Shown in pieces: positions 13,174 to 13,793 of a stretch of 13,793 nucleotides of DNA (its first letter is position 1; each line of letters starts with the position of its first letter). The translations under genes were made by a program, and so were the position numbers. Origin of the DNA: an uncultured Bacilli bacterium. Lineage in GTDB: Bacteria; Bacillota_I; Bacilli_A; RF39; UBA660. The stretch lies in contig CAKOJC010000032.1 in NCBI GenBank assembly GCA_934088535.1, forward strand, positions 1 through 13,793, read 5' to 3'. A model generated the notes under the pieces. The model ran no database searches and was not told where the DNA came from. It saw only the letters and a list, made by a program, of their open reading frames with translations.

Positions 13174-13758
13174 ATGAATATATATGATTTTGATAATACT
13201 ATATATAATGGTGATACTAATAGAGATATATTACTTTATTCTTTTAAAAGACATCCTTTTTTGGTCATAAAGGCATTAAAGAAAACTAAAAAGTTAGAGA
13301 AGGAATATAAACGTGGTATGGTGTCTTTTGAAAGAGTTAAAGAAGCTATGCTTTCATTTTTGTTCCAAATAAATGATTTAGATAAATATATTGAAGGATT
13401 TGTTAATTCTCATATGAAGAATATTAAACCTTGGTATTTATCTAGAAAAAGTAATTATGATATAGTTATAAGTGCTTCATATGAGTTATGGATTATTCCT
13501 TTTTGTAAGAAACTTGGTATTAGATACATAATAGCTACTAAAACTGATAAGTATGGTAACATATTAGGTAGAAACTGTAAGGGAGATGAAAAGTTAAAAA
13601 GATTAGCTGCAGCGATACCAAATGCTCAGATAATTACTTCTTATAGCGACAGTGAAAGTGATTTACCAATATTAGAAGTTGCTAAAACTGCTTATGTTGT
13701 TGAAGGAAATAAATTGATACCTTATACTAGAGGTTATAATTTTAAAAATAAAAATTAA
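13174..13758 (+). CDS. HAD-superfamily phosphatase (HAD-IB, SerB-like)
   Basis: A soluble aspartate-dependent phosphatase; the substrate cannot be read from sequence. The 194-aa protein has motif I YDFDNTIYNGDT (4-15) with nucleophile D5 and acid D7, a helical cap (about 20-90), motif II S100 in VISAS, motif III lysine K136 in GRNCKGDEK, and motif IV SDSESDLPIL (158-167) with metal ligands D159 and D163. This order, with an alpha-helical cap between motifs I and II, is the HAD-IB pattern of phosphoserine phosphatase-like enzymes. GGTGA lies ten bases before the ATG, a longer gap than elsewhere in the window. It is downstream of the flavoprotein gene in the same direction and closed by a terminator, so the two may form an operon. 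A phosphomonoester or lipid-phosphate substrate is possible. Confidence 0.85.
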   Translation: MNIYDFDNTIYNGDTNRDILLYSFKRHPFLVIKALKKTKKLEKEYKRGMVSFERVKEAMLSFLFQINDLDKYIEGFVNSHMKNIKPWYLSRKSNYDIVISASYELWIIPFCKKLGIRYIIATKTDKYGNILGRNCKGDEKLKRLAAAIPNAQIITSYSDSESDLPILEVAKTAYVVEGNKLIPYTRGYNFKNKN

Positions 13759-13782
13759 TATCTTAGAAATAAGATATTTTTA
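13757..13782 (+). terminator. Terminator after the HAD phosphatase gene
   Basis: Nine-bp perfect stem (13757-13765 with 13770-13778) with a GAAA tetraloop and a T run to 13781, overlapping the end of the stop codon. It is the same GAAA-loop design as the tagO terminator at 2451-2475. Confidence 0.85.
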
Positions 13783-13793
13783 TGTGTTAACTA

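Overview
The window is about 13.8 kb of very AT-rich DNA with tightly packed genes, short intergenic gaps, strong AAGGAG/GGTGA ribosome binding sites and hairpin-plus-T-run terminators. TGA acts as a stop (it ends tarI) and TGG encodes tryptophan, so the standard bacterial code applies. Together with a complete-looking wall teichoic acid (WTA) gene block, this points to a low-GC, wall-bearing member of the Bacillota, probably an uncultured Bacilli/Erysipelotrichia-like gut lineage. A mycoplasma is excluded by the wall genes and the code. The taxonomic assignment is inference from composition and gene content.

Layout. At 1-7 (minus) only the first codons of a gene enter the window, behind a ribosome binding site and a possible extended -10. 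At 146-1228 (minus) lies a membrane-anchored protein of unknown function built from two copies of one domain, with its own promoter and terminator. From 1362 rightwards is the teichoic acid block: tagO-type GlcNAc-1-P transferase (1362-2444, terminator), gpsA glycerol-3-phosphate dehydrogenase (2530-3501, TTG start), then an apparent operon from 3604 to 9740. That operon holds tarI (ribitol-5-P cytidylyltransferase), tarJ (ribulose-5-P reductase), two CDP-alditol glycero/ribitol-phosphotransferases, and a 705-aa polytopic membrane protein whose C-terminus is a PIG-L/LmbE-type de-N-acetylase. It closes with a 13-bp terminator hairpin. Next comes the ABC exporter tagG-tagH (9828-11356).

Right part. 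A minus-strand gene of unknown function (11403-11957) has a good promoter and a good RBS, but an ATA codon where the start should be. Divergent from it are a geranylgeranyl-reductase-family flavoprotein (12073-13122) and a HAD-IB phosphatase (13174-13758), closed by a GAAA-loop terminator. The divergent promoters are separated by a tandem 10-bp direct repeat that may be an operator.

How the genes work together. TagO would start the undecaprenyl-linked unit, GpsA supplies sn-glycerol-3-phosphate, TarJ and TarI make CDP-ribitol, the two PF04464-type enzymes would prime and extend the poly(alditol phosphate), and TagGH would flip the finished polymer outwards. The membrane/deacetylase fusion is best guessed to decorate the polymer or its lipid-linked precursor. 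No tagA/tarA, tagD/tarD, mnaA or LCP ligase is in the window, so those steps must be elsewhere or absent. No tRNA, rRNA, CRISPR, insertion sequence or prophage is visible, and no gene-free stretch exceeds 300 bases; the longest gaps (1229-1361, 11958-12072, 3502-3603) hold promoters.
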